Shown here one piece after another: positions 48,468-57,508 of a stretch of DNA of 64,000 nucleotides. Positions within the stretch are counted from its first letter, which is position 1. The number at the start of each line of letters is the position of its first letter. Below the pieces are notes generated by a model. The model had not been told where the DNA came from. It was given only the letters and a program-made list of their open reading frames with translations, and searched no databases. Source of the stretch: Enoplolaimus lenunculus (lineage: Eukaryota > Nematoda > Enoplea > Enoplida > Thoracostomopsidae); the NCBI GenBank assembly GCA_030248215.1, contig JASANG010002855.1:1-64000 (forward strand). Reading direction: 5' to 3'. Position numbers and translations under genes: made by a program.

Positions 48468-48887
48468 TTCTTTAAGATGGGATGATGATAAAAGTGAGAG
48501 ATATTTATACCAGACAACTGATTTTAAGGCCTTTAATGATTTGACGATTTTTGCCGAAACCAATTCGCTAAAAATCATTGCTATTTTTATTATTTTTAAA
48601 CCTGAATTATTAACCAATCAAAAACGCTCGTGAATATTAATTAATTTACGTAAAAATAAGGCGATGAACATTTCTCTGGTTTTAATTTTGCGTTAAATTT
48701 ATGCTAAAACTAATCCATTATCTCTCAAATTTTTGCATAAAATGGTCATTTTACTGTGACTGTATTGCGCAGATCCGGTTTGCATCCGGTACTAAAGAAA
48801 TCTAACCTCCGGCGGATGTAGAGTTTTTCTCACAAGATCCGCTAACTACGGTATAGCTAAATTTTATGTAATTTTCTAATGTTTGTG
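48468..48887. other. No feature recognised
   Basis: AT-rich; a short GATCCGGTTTGCATCCGG near 48770 hints at decayed K. Confidence 0.35.
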
Positions 48888-49141
48888 CACTGTAAATTTC
48901 CAGTGAATTGATTTTAACTCAAAATGAGTTGAATTCACTCAGAATCCTGAGCTCTGAATTAGGTCTTTCAAAAGTCAGAATGCTGAATTGATTGAACTTA
49001 TTATGAGTTAATTAATCATGTTACCCGGAATTACATCAGCTCAGAGTGTGAGTTAATGGTTACAGTTATTAATTCAGAAATGACCTGAAATCACTAATTC
49101 TCTCTTTGAGTTGATTGATCAACTCTTTGGAATTTACAATG
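48888..49141. mobile_element. B-family element
   Basis: CACTGTAAATTTCCAGTGAA to TTTGGAATTTACAATG. Confidence 0.82.
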
Positions 49142-49429
49142 TTGCAAAATAATTTTTGTTTATATCCTTGTGAGAGGCTAAATGAGAGGCTAAAAGGTAA
49201 AAATACCGTTTTTTGTATTGTATCACGTTTATTATACAGCATAGATGTCATTTCTATTCTAAACCAATGGTATATATGCTTTCATAATACAAAATTGTTG
49301 TCATCATCTATAGAAAATACAGTTTTGGGGCAGTCTCTATTATCAGCAGCTCATGCCTCAGGGAACCAATTTCACAAAACTCCCAATGCGGAAGTAAAAA
49401 AATTTATCACTCTACTAAAAGCTATTTAA
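49115..49429 (+). CDS. Unassigned small ORF next to a B element
   Basis: 104-residue open frame whose first ~10 residues lie in the B right end. The rest reads CERLNERLKGKNTVFCIV, SIDVISILNQWYICFHN, then SLLSAAHASGNQFHKTPN. It is protein-like in composition but matches no family that I know. It may be a decayed gene piece or chance. Confidence 0.2.
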   Translation: MINSLEFTMLQNNFCLYPCERLNERLKGKNTVFCIVSRLLYSIDVISILNQWYICFHNTKLLSSSIENTVLGQSLLSAAHASGNQFHKTPNAEVKKFITLLKAI

Positions 49430-49679
49430 ATTTTTAAGTTAGCTAAGTAATCTGTTTTAAAGTTGTGTCATCAGTAATTTGACCAAAAATTCAAATGTTT
49501 CAGAAGCACTTTTTTAAAAGTTGCCCCGCCCCCGGGTAATCCGATTGGTCCCCACAGTTTTCATTAAACCTACCTTTGATATTGACCTTCAAATCTTTTA
49601 AAACGATTTGACCGTGGCTTATATATATACACTGTATGGATAATAATACAATTATTAAACAATACACCCCAATTTACAG

Positions 49680-49760
49680 CGGGGGGGTCGTCGAGTGGAT
49701 AAACGCGGTAACCTGTCATGCCAGACGTCGTAGGATCACAGCTTCCGACTGCCAATTATG
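49680..49760 (+). pseudogene. tRNA-like sequence
   Basis: GTCGTCGAGTGGATAAACGCG resembles an A box; the CATGCCAGACGTCGTAGGATC region resembles the anticodon-to-B-box part of the G module. B box is weak. Confidence 0.35.
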
Positions 49761-50525
49761 CAGTGTTTGTATATTTAGGATTTTGATTTTGTATTGCATA
49801 GGTGTGATCTAAGTTAAGCTTAATTCAGGCTCGTAGCCAGCTTCACATTCTGCAAAAAGGCTCTCAAAAAATATTGCGGGTAATGGCGGAACTTTAGTTG
49901 ACTTAATACGAGTGAGAGGTTAACATTTTTGCAAGGGCTACGGTTTACTGGCTATTTTCAGACTACGACGGTCTCAAGTGAAAAAACTTATAGAAGGCAC
50001 ATCCACACACTTTAACTTCGGCAGAAGGAACGTTAATTACAATCATTGCCTCAGTAGAGTAATATACCTAAAAATGAGTTACAATGCCAATTTTAACGGT
50101 TTAATTTAAACGTAATATTGATTGTCCAGTGTTGGAGTACCAAAATTCACGGTTCCAGCAAAATGTTTTAGGTTATAGGAACCCCTGTTCCGGAATTTAG
50201 TTAAAACGACAGCAGCTTTATGACAAAAAGATCCGTATTGCGTAAAGGTTTGTGGAAAGTGCGAAATTTTAAGAAGATTATTTTTGCTATGCTAAAATTC
50301 AATTGATTTTGAGTAAAAGAATGGAATATATTGAAGAACTGAAGTTTATGTTTACCCCGTCTTCATTGCCACTTTTTGAGGCTGCTTGTAAAAGTTTAAA
50401 AGCCTAAGCAAAAAAAGCTTACAGCCTACTCGATTTCAGTCAACAATAGGCCCAAATATATAACCACAAAATCGCAATTGGAATTCCGTCAAAAATTGAC
50501 GAACTCATGAGACTCATGTATATTG
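49761..50525. other. No feature recognised
   Basis: About 760 bp with, at most, weak D-like (GGCTCGTAGCCAGC, 49829) and A-like (AAAGCCTAAGC) snippets. Confidence 0.4.
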
Positions 50526-50526
50526 C

Positions 50527-50723
50527 ATTATTTGGACAATGTAAAGAACAGGGGCGGAACAGTATATACGTTTATTCCTAAGCCGTAAGCCTAAGCCTAA
50601 GCGAAAGAATAAACATATCCTACTTGTTAAGTCTAAGCCTAATAATCCAAGCAAAAAATAGTCTAAAACTTAAGCTTATTGCAGTCTAACAGAAAAACGT
50701 TCCGCCCATGATCATTACATGAG
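50527..50723. mobile_element. A-family element
   Basis: GGACAATGTAAAGAACAGGGG to CCCATGATCATTACATGAGCG. Confidence 0.83.
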
Positions 50724-50738
50724 CGAATTACTTCTGCG

Positions 50739-51202
50739 GCCCATGTATAGAACAGGGCCGGAACGTTTTCCGGCGTTGCTGTGATAGAGTCCGTTTAAGC
50801 TTTACATTAATTTTTTACTTAGGCTTAGGCTTAGGCTTAGGTTTAGGCTCATCGTTACGCTAGGCTTAGGCTCATAATTACACTGTAAATTCCAATAAGT
50901 TAATTAATCAATTCAGCTAGCGAGTTGTTTATTTCTGAATTAATATCAGTAAACATTAACTTACTCTTAGTTGATTTGATTCTCACTCTGAGTTGAGTTG
51001 ACACTGGGCGTGTTGATTAATTAACTCAGAATGAATTGAATCAACTCAACTTTCTGAGTTCTGAAAGTGCTAACTCAGACTGAGTGATTCAACTCATTCT
51101 GAGTTAAAATCGACTCACTGAAATTTACAGTGTACGCTTTAGGCTTAGGCTTTAGGCTTAGGAATATGCTTTATCTGTTCCGGCGTTGTTCTATACATTG
51201 GT
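50739..51202. mobile_element. A-family element split by a B element
   Basis: GGCCCATGTATAGAACAGGG to TGTTCTATACATTGGTC. B (50881-51132) sits in the hexamer tract with TA on both sides. Confidence 0.87.
50881..51132. mobile_element. B-family element with TA target, inside A
   Basis: CACTGTAAATTCCAATAAG to CACTGAAATTTACAGTG. Confidence 0.88.
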
Positions 51203-51244
51203 CATTTCTCAAAATGTTACGTCCTCGATGACGCTTGTTTTAGA

Positions 51245-51250
51245 TATATA
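51245..51250 (+). promoter_or_regulatory. Possible TATA box
   Basis: TATATA about 28 bp upstream of the start codon of the secreted peptide gene. Close enough that the 5' UTR would be very short. Confidence 0.3.
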
Positions 51251-51277
51251 TTCATATTCAATTGAAACTTGTATAAA

Positions 51278-51661
51278 ATGTATTCATTCTTCACGTCCAA
51301 TACGCAAATACTGTTCACTATTTCGTTTATCGCAATGATTTGGCAAATACAACCAACTGCAAGCAACACGTACAACACTGTGGATGCAAATAATTACGAA
51401 GTATCACATTCAAATGACGCTAAAGCCGACGTTAATCCGTTGGAACAAATCGTTGATCCTTTTGGAGACAAATTTAACATAAACAAGCGATCGTCCGGTT
51501 TGGCAAAGACATTCGAGTCAAACAGTCAAAACAGAGCAAAAAGGTTTCTTGGGATGGCAGGATTTCAGCCAAATCCGGAAAAAATCGCAGCTCGACTGCA
51601 AAGGCGACTGCGAACGTGGCCAAGAACCGGTAGTCATGTACTGTTAACAGTTGAAGAATGA
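51278..51661 (+). CDS. Candidate secreted peptide (prohormone-like) precursor, 127 aa
   Basis: I do not recognise the family. Starting at the ATG at 51278, the protein opens with a hydrophobic signal segment (FFTSNTQILFTISFIAMIW) ending near residue 28. An acidic spacer follows, then convertase sites: KR at 70-71, a furin-type RAKR at 86-89, and RR at 109-110. Cleavage would release SSGLAKTFESNSQNRA and FLGMAGFQPNPEKIAARLQ, plus a C-terminal piece LRTWPRTGSHVLLTVEE. There is no Gly before a dibasic site, so no amidated peptide is predicted. It appears as a single exon between an A element and a degraded E/G region. Function as a neuropeptide is inferred from architecture only. A spliced 3' end is possible, since GTAGTC at the CCG codon could be a weak donor. 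Confidence 0.5.
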   Translation: MYSFFTSNTQILFTISFIAMIWQIQPTASNTYNTVDANNYEVSHSNDAKADVNPLEQIVDPFGDKFNINKRSSGLAKTFESNSQNRAKRFLGMAGFQPNPEKIAARLQRRLRTWPRTGSHVLLTVEE

Positions 51662-51725
51662 AGTACTGCTAAGCCAGAAATTAGCCGGTAGATATATATG
51701 GCACCTATCATCAGTTAGCGATTGG

Positions 51726-52130
51726 TTAAACCCTTTCAAGTATGAATATTTTCTATTTTAATTTAGATCACATTTCAAGTTAGTTCTTGTACTTACAACT
51801 TTCGCATCTGAAGAGTTCGCTATCATCGCTTCGATACTGCAAAAAATGGTGAGTCAAATAGACTCTCTCCGAAATAGGCTCCAGGAAACTACACAACTAG
51901 AGTCAAATTCGACTCCGCAGAGTCAAACTCAACATATTGAGTCGCACGTTTTACTGTGATGGAATCGAATTTGACTCAGTTGTTGTAGTCTCATAGAGGC
52001 TGTTTCGGAGACTCAATTTCACTCACTATTTTTTGCAGTGCACTATTAAAGCGCTAGGCGCTCGAGTTTAAACGAGTATGCTCTCACTTCTTGTGTGAAT
52101 ATTGCATTATAAAACACATTTCGTTCGTAG
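51726..52130. mobile_element. G-family element, diverged, with C inside
   Basis: TTAAACCCTTTCAAGTATG and ATATTTTCTATTTT on the left; GCTAGGCGCTCGAG and GCTCTCACTTCTTGTG on the right match G. C (51836-52040) separates them. The right TIR is not visible. Confidence 0.6.
51836..52040. mobile_element. C-family element inside G
   Basis: ACTGCAAAAAATGGTGAGTC to CACTATTTTTTGCAGTG. Confidence 0.82.
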
Positions 52131-52200
52131 GTCTTTGTGTTCGCTTAGGCTTAGACTTCATGCTAATAGGATGAAGCCTTGACATCTGACTTGAAAAGTA

Positions 52201-52420
52201 CACTGCAAAAAATGGTGAGTCAAATTGACTCTCTCCGAAATAGGCTTTTCCGGACTACACAAACTGAGTCAAATCCGGCTCCGCCAGAGTCAAATTTGAC
52301 TCACTGAGCGATTCAGTGAATCGAATTTGACTGTGGCGCAGGCGATTTTTGACTCAGTTTGTGTAGCCAGGAAAAATCTATTTCGGAGAGAGTCAATTTG
52401 ACTCACCATTTTTTGCAGTG
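52201..52420. mobile_element. C-family element, complete, TA target
   Basis: CACTGCAAAAAATGGTGAG to CTCACCATTTTTTGCAGTG, TA on both sides. Confidence 0.9.
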
Positions 52421-52790
52421 TACTGTACAGATGGGCGATTGTCATATCCAAACCAATTTAATCGAAGTTCGCCTAAATTGCCACCTCAAATTTCAGTTGA
52501 GTTTATATATAAAAATAAAAAATTTCAACGTTTTTTACTGTATTTGGATGGTAATTCGCTTATTTTAACCTATAGTTCGTCATAATCGGTAAACTGTAAA
52601 TAAATGCAAATTATTGACGTATATACAAAAATTTGTGCAATTCTATTAATATATGCGCTCGTCATTGCAGTTTAGAACTTAAACGTTGCGGATTCATCAT
52701 ATGATTAGTTTGGCTTTACAAGTGGATTACAATGGAACAATAGCGGAGCAAGAAATAAACCTAAAATATAAATAAAAATGCTTAAATAGC
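52421..52790. other. No feature recognised
   Basis: AT-rich intergenic DNA. Confidence 0.4.
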
Positions 52791-52792
52791 TC

Positions 52793-52955
52793 GTTTTAGG
52801 CTTTTCGGGAGTACACGAACTGAGCCAAACTTGGTGCTACTCAGTGAATCTCAGTGAGTCTTATTTGACACTGGCGGAGTCGAATTTGACTCAATTTGTG
52901 TAGTTCCGAAAAGCTCATTTCGGAGAGTCAATTTGACTCACCATTTTTTGCAGTG
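52793..52955. mobile_element. C-family element, left end lost
   Basis: AGGCTTTTCGGGAGTACACG to CACCATTTTTTGCAGTG. Confidence 0.8.
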
Positions 52956-53128
52956 TAAATGCATGCTAATTTAGTTAGTAATTTATGGTGTATCATATTA
53001 TTGTGTTTACTTTAAGAAAATTCTTATTATAGATGGTCACCGGATTAACCGAAAAATATATCCAGATATCCAGACTACTAGCGCGCAAGTTTTTAAAACA
53101 TGTGTAATTTTATATCCTGCATAATTGT

Positions 53129-53911
53129 GGCCCATGTAAAGATCAGGGACAGAACGTTTTTCTGTGGGACTAGAATAGAATAACGTTAAACTTTCACGTT
53201 ATAACCGGGGCAGGCGGGACACGGTTTGTCCCATGTTGATTCGACATCAACGTTAAAATTTGGGCTGTTATATTGGGTCGACAGACAAAACTCGAATGTC
53301 ATATGACATTAGCTTACAAACCATCGCTCTCAAATGATCAATGTGTACAAGGGACGGTTTGTCACGTGATACTGTAGGACATTTACACGAAAATCATATG
53401 ATATTCCAAAATTTCAACGAATATCATATGATATTCAGCGGGACAGTGTAACCTTTGGGCACTAATAAATGAAAAAAAAGCCGGATGGCAGCGGCACAAA
53501 TGTGCTAAAAATACCAAATACATGCCTGCAAACCGTTTCCGACACAAAATCGCTTAGAACCACAGCTTCAAAATTCAAAACTTCAAATTTTAGTATCATA
53601 TGATATTCAACAGGACAATTTGGGTATGTTACCTCAAGTATGCAGACATTTGAAAAAATGTCATATGATATTCGTAGACAATCCGTCGAATATCATATGA
53701 TATTGAAGAACAAATGGTGATCCACACATGATAATAGCAGACAAATACGAATTTTTGAATACGATATGGGGTTTATAAGCAGACAAAATGTTACCCAATA
53801 GTCCAATAGGGACAAAACGTGTCCCAAGCTGCCCCGATTATAACGTGAACCCCGCATTAGGCTTAGGAATATGCTTATAATACTGTTCCGCCCCTGTTCT
53901 TTACATTGGCC
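53129..53911. mobile_element. A-family element with exact 8-bp target duplication, split by L
   Basis: GGCCCATGTAAAGATCAGGG to TGTTCTTTACATTGGCC, flanked by ATAATTGT on both sides (8 of 8). L occupies 53197-53847. Confidence 0.92.
53197..53847. mobile_element. L-family element inside A
   Basis: Inverted ends ACGTTATAACCGGGGCAG and (complement) ACGTTATAATCGGGGCAG, about 650 bp. The interior repeats ATCATATGATATTC six or more times; no transposase seen. Confidence 0.83.
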
Positions 53912-53999
53912 ATAATTGTTAACATTAGCAATTTCATAAAAATTTTATTGCCCAATTTTGCTTATTCTACACGCCCGACCTAGGCTACAGCAAAAATTG

Positions 54000-54598
54000 T
54001 TGACCTCCGGCTCCCAGTTATGTTACATAAAAATAACAGAATTTGCGGTATTTCAATAACGTAAACGGACGCTGATTTTTTTCTGGAAACCGGATATCCG
54101 GTTTCACATTATGACAGCAAATGTTAAAAATAAAACCTAATTTTGCAATAAAAACGCAAACATCTATGTGCTAAAAATCAGCTACGTTTGCAATCTTTAC
54201 TTTCAAACTTAATATAACATAAAATTCAACAAAAATGTAACTATTCATTACAATGTATAACCTTTAAACCCAATAAAAATATACCTAAAACCAGACTATA
54301 AACAGGGAATTAAAATAACGAACACGGATACTAATCAAAATAATACGGAACCGGAAAACGGATACTGAAGCATACAAGTTTCATGATTTATTTTTATGCA
54401 AATATTTAGCGGGCTGCGTAAAAATTTACACAAAAAATAGCGAATACACAGAAGTTTTTAAGATTTTGGATGAATTTCGTAATTTTTATTTCATTTAGAA
54501 CAAATGCAGCACATTTGTAATGAAAAATTGCGAGATATACGTGATTAGAACTAATTTTGATCTTAAAATAATATAATTTCTGATCCGGTTACACACTG
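54000..54598. mobile_element. K-family remnants
   Basis: AAACCGGATATCCGGTTTCAC near 54092 and GATCCGGTTACACACTG at the right edge, with ACGGAACCGGAAAACGGATAC between. Probably more than one copy. Confidence 0.5.
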
Positions 54599-54705
54599 CC
54601 TATTACTCTAGCTAACGTAAAACCTTTCTAACGGTAATGCAAGTGTAATTCACAAAGCAACAACAAAAATGTTACCATTTGTTTTGTAATTTATATATGT
54701 ACATA

Positions 54706-54925
54706 GACTGTAAATTTCAGACTCAGTCTGAGTTAGGACTTTCAGAACTCAGAATTTTAAGTTGGTTCAATTCATTCTGAGTTGATTAATCAACTCACCC
54801 AGAGTCAACTCAACTCAGAGTGAGAATCAACTCGAGTCTGAGTGAGTTAATGTTTACTGTTATTAATTCAGAAATAACCAACTCGCAAGCTGAATTGATT
54901 AATCAACTCATTGTAATTTACAGTG
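54706..54925. mobile_element. B-family element, shortened
   Basis: GACTGTAAATTTCAGACTC to CATTGTAATTTACAGTG. Confidence 0.83.
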
Positions 54926-55087
54926 TAACGTCACGAATGTTTTCGCAGTGGAGAGACCTCCTCATAGCATAACGTCATTTCAAGCACTAGGTGCTTCTCA
55001 TCAGAAGTAGGAGCTACCAATATTGTAACAAGTGAATTCAGATTCACTCTGGTACCTACCTAAAGTTCATTGAAACTACAATGCTGT

Positions 55088-55178
55088 ACCACCTAAACGG
55101 ACATGGGCTCATGTAAAGATCAGGGGCGGAGGGTTTTTCTGTGGGACTAAAATAGAGTAAGCTTAAGCTTTAGACTAT
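55088..55178. mobile_element. A-family left end only
   Basis: GGCTCATGTAAAGATCAGGGG to GCTTAAGCTTTAGACTAT, then unrelated DNA. Confidence 0.75.
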
Positions 55179-55371
55179 ACAAAATACTGTTTGAGAAATT
55201 AATGGTCTTTTCTGAATGTATATTCCTATGCAGCATACCTTTTAAAACATCAGGGACAACAGTTTAGGTATCATTCCTTGAAACTATAACTTCATTACAA
55301 TTATACTAGTTCCAGGTTAATAGGTCCATCGCTAGCTGACCACGAATATTGGAAACACTACAGAACCAACG
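55179..55371. other. No feature recognised
   Basis: Intergenic DNA. Confidence 0.35.
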
Positions 55372-55556
55372 ACCAATGTTACTTTTAGGGGTGTAACAGT
55401 AGATTAAGCGTATTCCTAAGCCCAAGCCTAAGCGTTGCAAAAATGTTTTCCTAAGCCTAAGCCTAAACCTAAGAAAAAAATGTAATCTAGAATTTAAACC
55501 TACTCCTTAACAGACCCACCAGAAACCTGGACGCCCCTAAAAGTAACATGGGCTGA
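55372..55556. mobile_element. A2 element, complete
   Basis: Inverted ends GTTACTTTTAGGGGTGT and (complement) GTTACTTTTAGGGGCGT. Interior has GCGTTGCAAAAATG, the seed of the 42755 minisatellite. It ends 22 bp past the PINX1 stop, so it probably lies in that gene's 3' UTR. Confidence 0.85.
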
Positions 55557-55578
55557 ACCAACAACCCTGCAACCATTT

Positions 55579-56403
55579 TTACCTTTTCTTTGTTCTATTC
55601 GAATTAACTTTTACTATATTTATCCGCTCAGACTCTGGCGGTTCATTAACTCCGGCGCCCGCTGCGTTTCTCGACAACTTCGCCAATTTTGCGTTAAAAT
55701 AATCGTTCAGTGAAGCGGTGCTTGTCACAAATCTTTCTGTCTGTTCAAAATAGCTTCCTACATCTGTCGCTGTAGCTTGTTTATCTTCTTTTTGCCTCTG
55801 TTGTTGATCGAGATCGCCTTGTTTCGATTTCTTCCTCACTGAGCGTCCAAAAACAGCGTTCAAGTCGTCTTGCGTTGCTGTTGACAAATCTTTGCTTCTC
55901 GCAAATCGATAATAATGCAATCGAGCACGACTTTGTTTCGACGAGTGTTCAAGACTGAATTTCGTCTCACTATCGGTCATTTTGTCTAATTGCTGTGGAC
56001 ACGAAGCAGAAGACTTCAAAGTTCTTGATCCACGCTTCCGACAAGAACCACTGTCTTCATCACAATTGCCCACATTTTCCGTCAAATCAGAGCTAATTTT
56101 TACATCCACAGCCTGTTCAGCGTTTAATTCGGTTAACAATTGATCAAAATTGTCCTGATGTACGGTCCAGTTGTTTTCAGAAGTACTCACAGTTGCGCCA
56201 AGACCTCGTGTATCTACGTTGGCATTCAAATGAATTGGTTCTGATGTTCCTTGCTCATGTGAACCCAGTCCTTTCCCGGCCGACCAGCCCATCTTTTCGA
56301 GCATTTTTTGACCAAATTTCGTTGAATCCCGCTGCCACGTTGTATTCTGAGGATCAGGGCCGATAACATGCTTACGTTTTCTTGGCTCGGCTAATCTTAC
56401 CAT
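55579..56403 (-). CDS. PINX1: PINX1-like G-patch protein
   Basis: Homologue of PIN2/TERF1-interacting protein 1, a nucleolar protein known in other animals and yeast (Pxr1/Gno1) to act in rRNA/snoRNA maturation and to restrain telomerase. A single open exon gives 274 residues. Seen: N-terminus MVRLAEPRKRKHVIG, DPQNTTWQRDSTKFGQKML, then the G-patch with MGWSAGKGLGSHEQG (about residues 38-52) and RGLGAT (66-71). NNWTVHQDNFDQLLTELN (77-94) follows and is diagnostic for PINX1. A conserved central region has RARLHYYRFARSKDLS and LNAVFGR. The C-terminal third is basic (NRTKKR) but shorter than the human protein (328 residues), so the region corresponding to the human telomerase-inhibitory segment is reduced. 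It lies downstream of QARS on the same strand, about 1 kb apart, with its own ATG. Confidence 0.95.
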   Translation of the reverse strand: MVRLAEPRKRKHVIGPDPQNTTWQRDSTKFGQKMLEKMGWSAGKGLGSHEQGTSEPIHLNANVDTRGLGATVSTSENNWTVHQDNFDQLLTELNAEQAVDVKISSDLTENVGNCDEDSGSCRKRGSRTLKSSASCPQQLDKMTDSETKFSLEHSSKQSRARLHYYRFARSKDLSTATQDDLNAVFGRSVRKKSKQGDLDQQQRQKEDKQATATDVGSYFEQTERFVTSTASLNDYFNAKLAKLSRNAAGAGVNEPPESERINIVKVNSNRTKKR

Positions 56404-56586
56404 ATCTGACTAGCAATGTTATTTTAAATACAACTCGAAATAATATATATTAACTGCAAAATACAATAACTGTATTCCAGCGTCTGTTTATAATCATCTA
56501 CCAAATTATTGCATTATTCCCACTGGATGATCGATCATAATGCAGCGCAGTCTAATTGATCAGACAACGGTTCACAAGACGCCAGT
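56404..56586 (-). promoter_or_regulatory. PINX1 5' flank
   Basis: Unique sequence between the PINX1 ATG and a K element. Any promoter here would have to be compact. No motif is clear. Confidence 0.25.
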
Positions 56587-56795
56587 CACCCGGTCGCAAC
56601 CGTAAGTCCGGTAGGGAAATCTGGTATTTTCTGCTATCCGGTTTCGGTAATAAATCCGGTATTTTTTCATCCTAACTTACTGTTCTGTTTGTCTGAGCGT
56701 GTATTCGGAATATTTTAAATTTGTGTCATACTCCATAATTCATCATGCTTCCCAGCTACTGCATTCGTTTCAGGATTTTATTCCGGGTCCAACCT
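56587..56795. mobile_element. K-family element
   Basis: GGTCGCAACCGTAAGTCCGG to TTATTCCGGGTCCAACCTG. Confidence 0.65.
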
Positions 56796-57247
56796 GCCAC
56801 TCACGATTGGATTCTCGCAGGCAAGCTCTGCCAACTGTAGCAGAGAAACTTTCAAGCTGTATCTGCCGTTAAATAATCTTTACAGGTAGTTTATTTTATG
56901 GAAACCACCCTGCTGTTAACATCTGATCTCACTATCCTGTTTCAGTTCATCCCCGGTATCAAAGGTTGTTCACCAACCTTCTTGACCATTTGTTCAAGTG
57001 AGCATGATTTCGAATTTTTTTCGCAAAAACATAAGAATACAGCTCCTGGTTTGTCAATGACTCGATACCGACACAGAATAAACTAAAATTTTATTAAAAT
57101 CAACAAAACAACAATGGAAACAAGACACAGTTCAAATCGTCCAAAATTAAGCTAACCATAGGGTCAAAAAGGTACATCTTTTGTTTCGGTCCAAAATTTA
57201 ACATTTTTCGATGTTTTTGTGAATGAAACCAATGAAAATCACTGATC
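56796..57247. other. Intergenic, no feature recognised
   Basis: Space between PINX1 and QARS. A small + strand ORF (56898-57086) has no support. Confidence 0.35.
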
Positions 57248-57255
57248 AAAACTCT

Positions 57256-57369
57256 GGCCCATGTATAGAGCAGGTCAGTCAGTTTAAGCTTTAGACTAAT
57301 TTTTTTGTTTAGGCTTAGGCTTAGGAACATGCTGATACTACTGTTCCGGCCCTGTTCTATACATGGGCC
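57256..57369. mobile_element. A-family element, shortest copy, 8-bp target duplication
   Basis: GGCCCATGTATAGAGCAGG to CCTGTTCTATACATGGGCC, 114 bp. Flanks AAAACTCT and AAAACTGT agree at 7 of 8. Only two TTAGGC units remain. Confidence 0.9.
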
Positions 57370-57454
57370 AAAACTGTTATATGTTAAATAACAAAAAAGT
57401 CAGCAAATGGAAATAAATTAATAGAAAACGTGTCTATTGGTCTTCGCTCGCTTT

Positions 57455-57508
57455 TCATTTTCGCTTCGACGAATCCTCTTTGAGCATCACAGTTCGATTG
57501 AATACCAA
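57455..57508 (-). CDS. QARS1: QARS last coding exon
   Basis: [17 protein letters not shown] then TGA; matches the usual C-terminus of animal GlnRS. Acceptor GCATTTCAG. Confidence 0.97.
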   Translation of the reverse strand: MVFNRTVMLKEDSSKRK

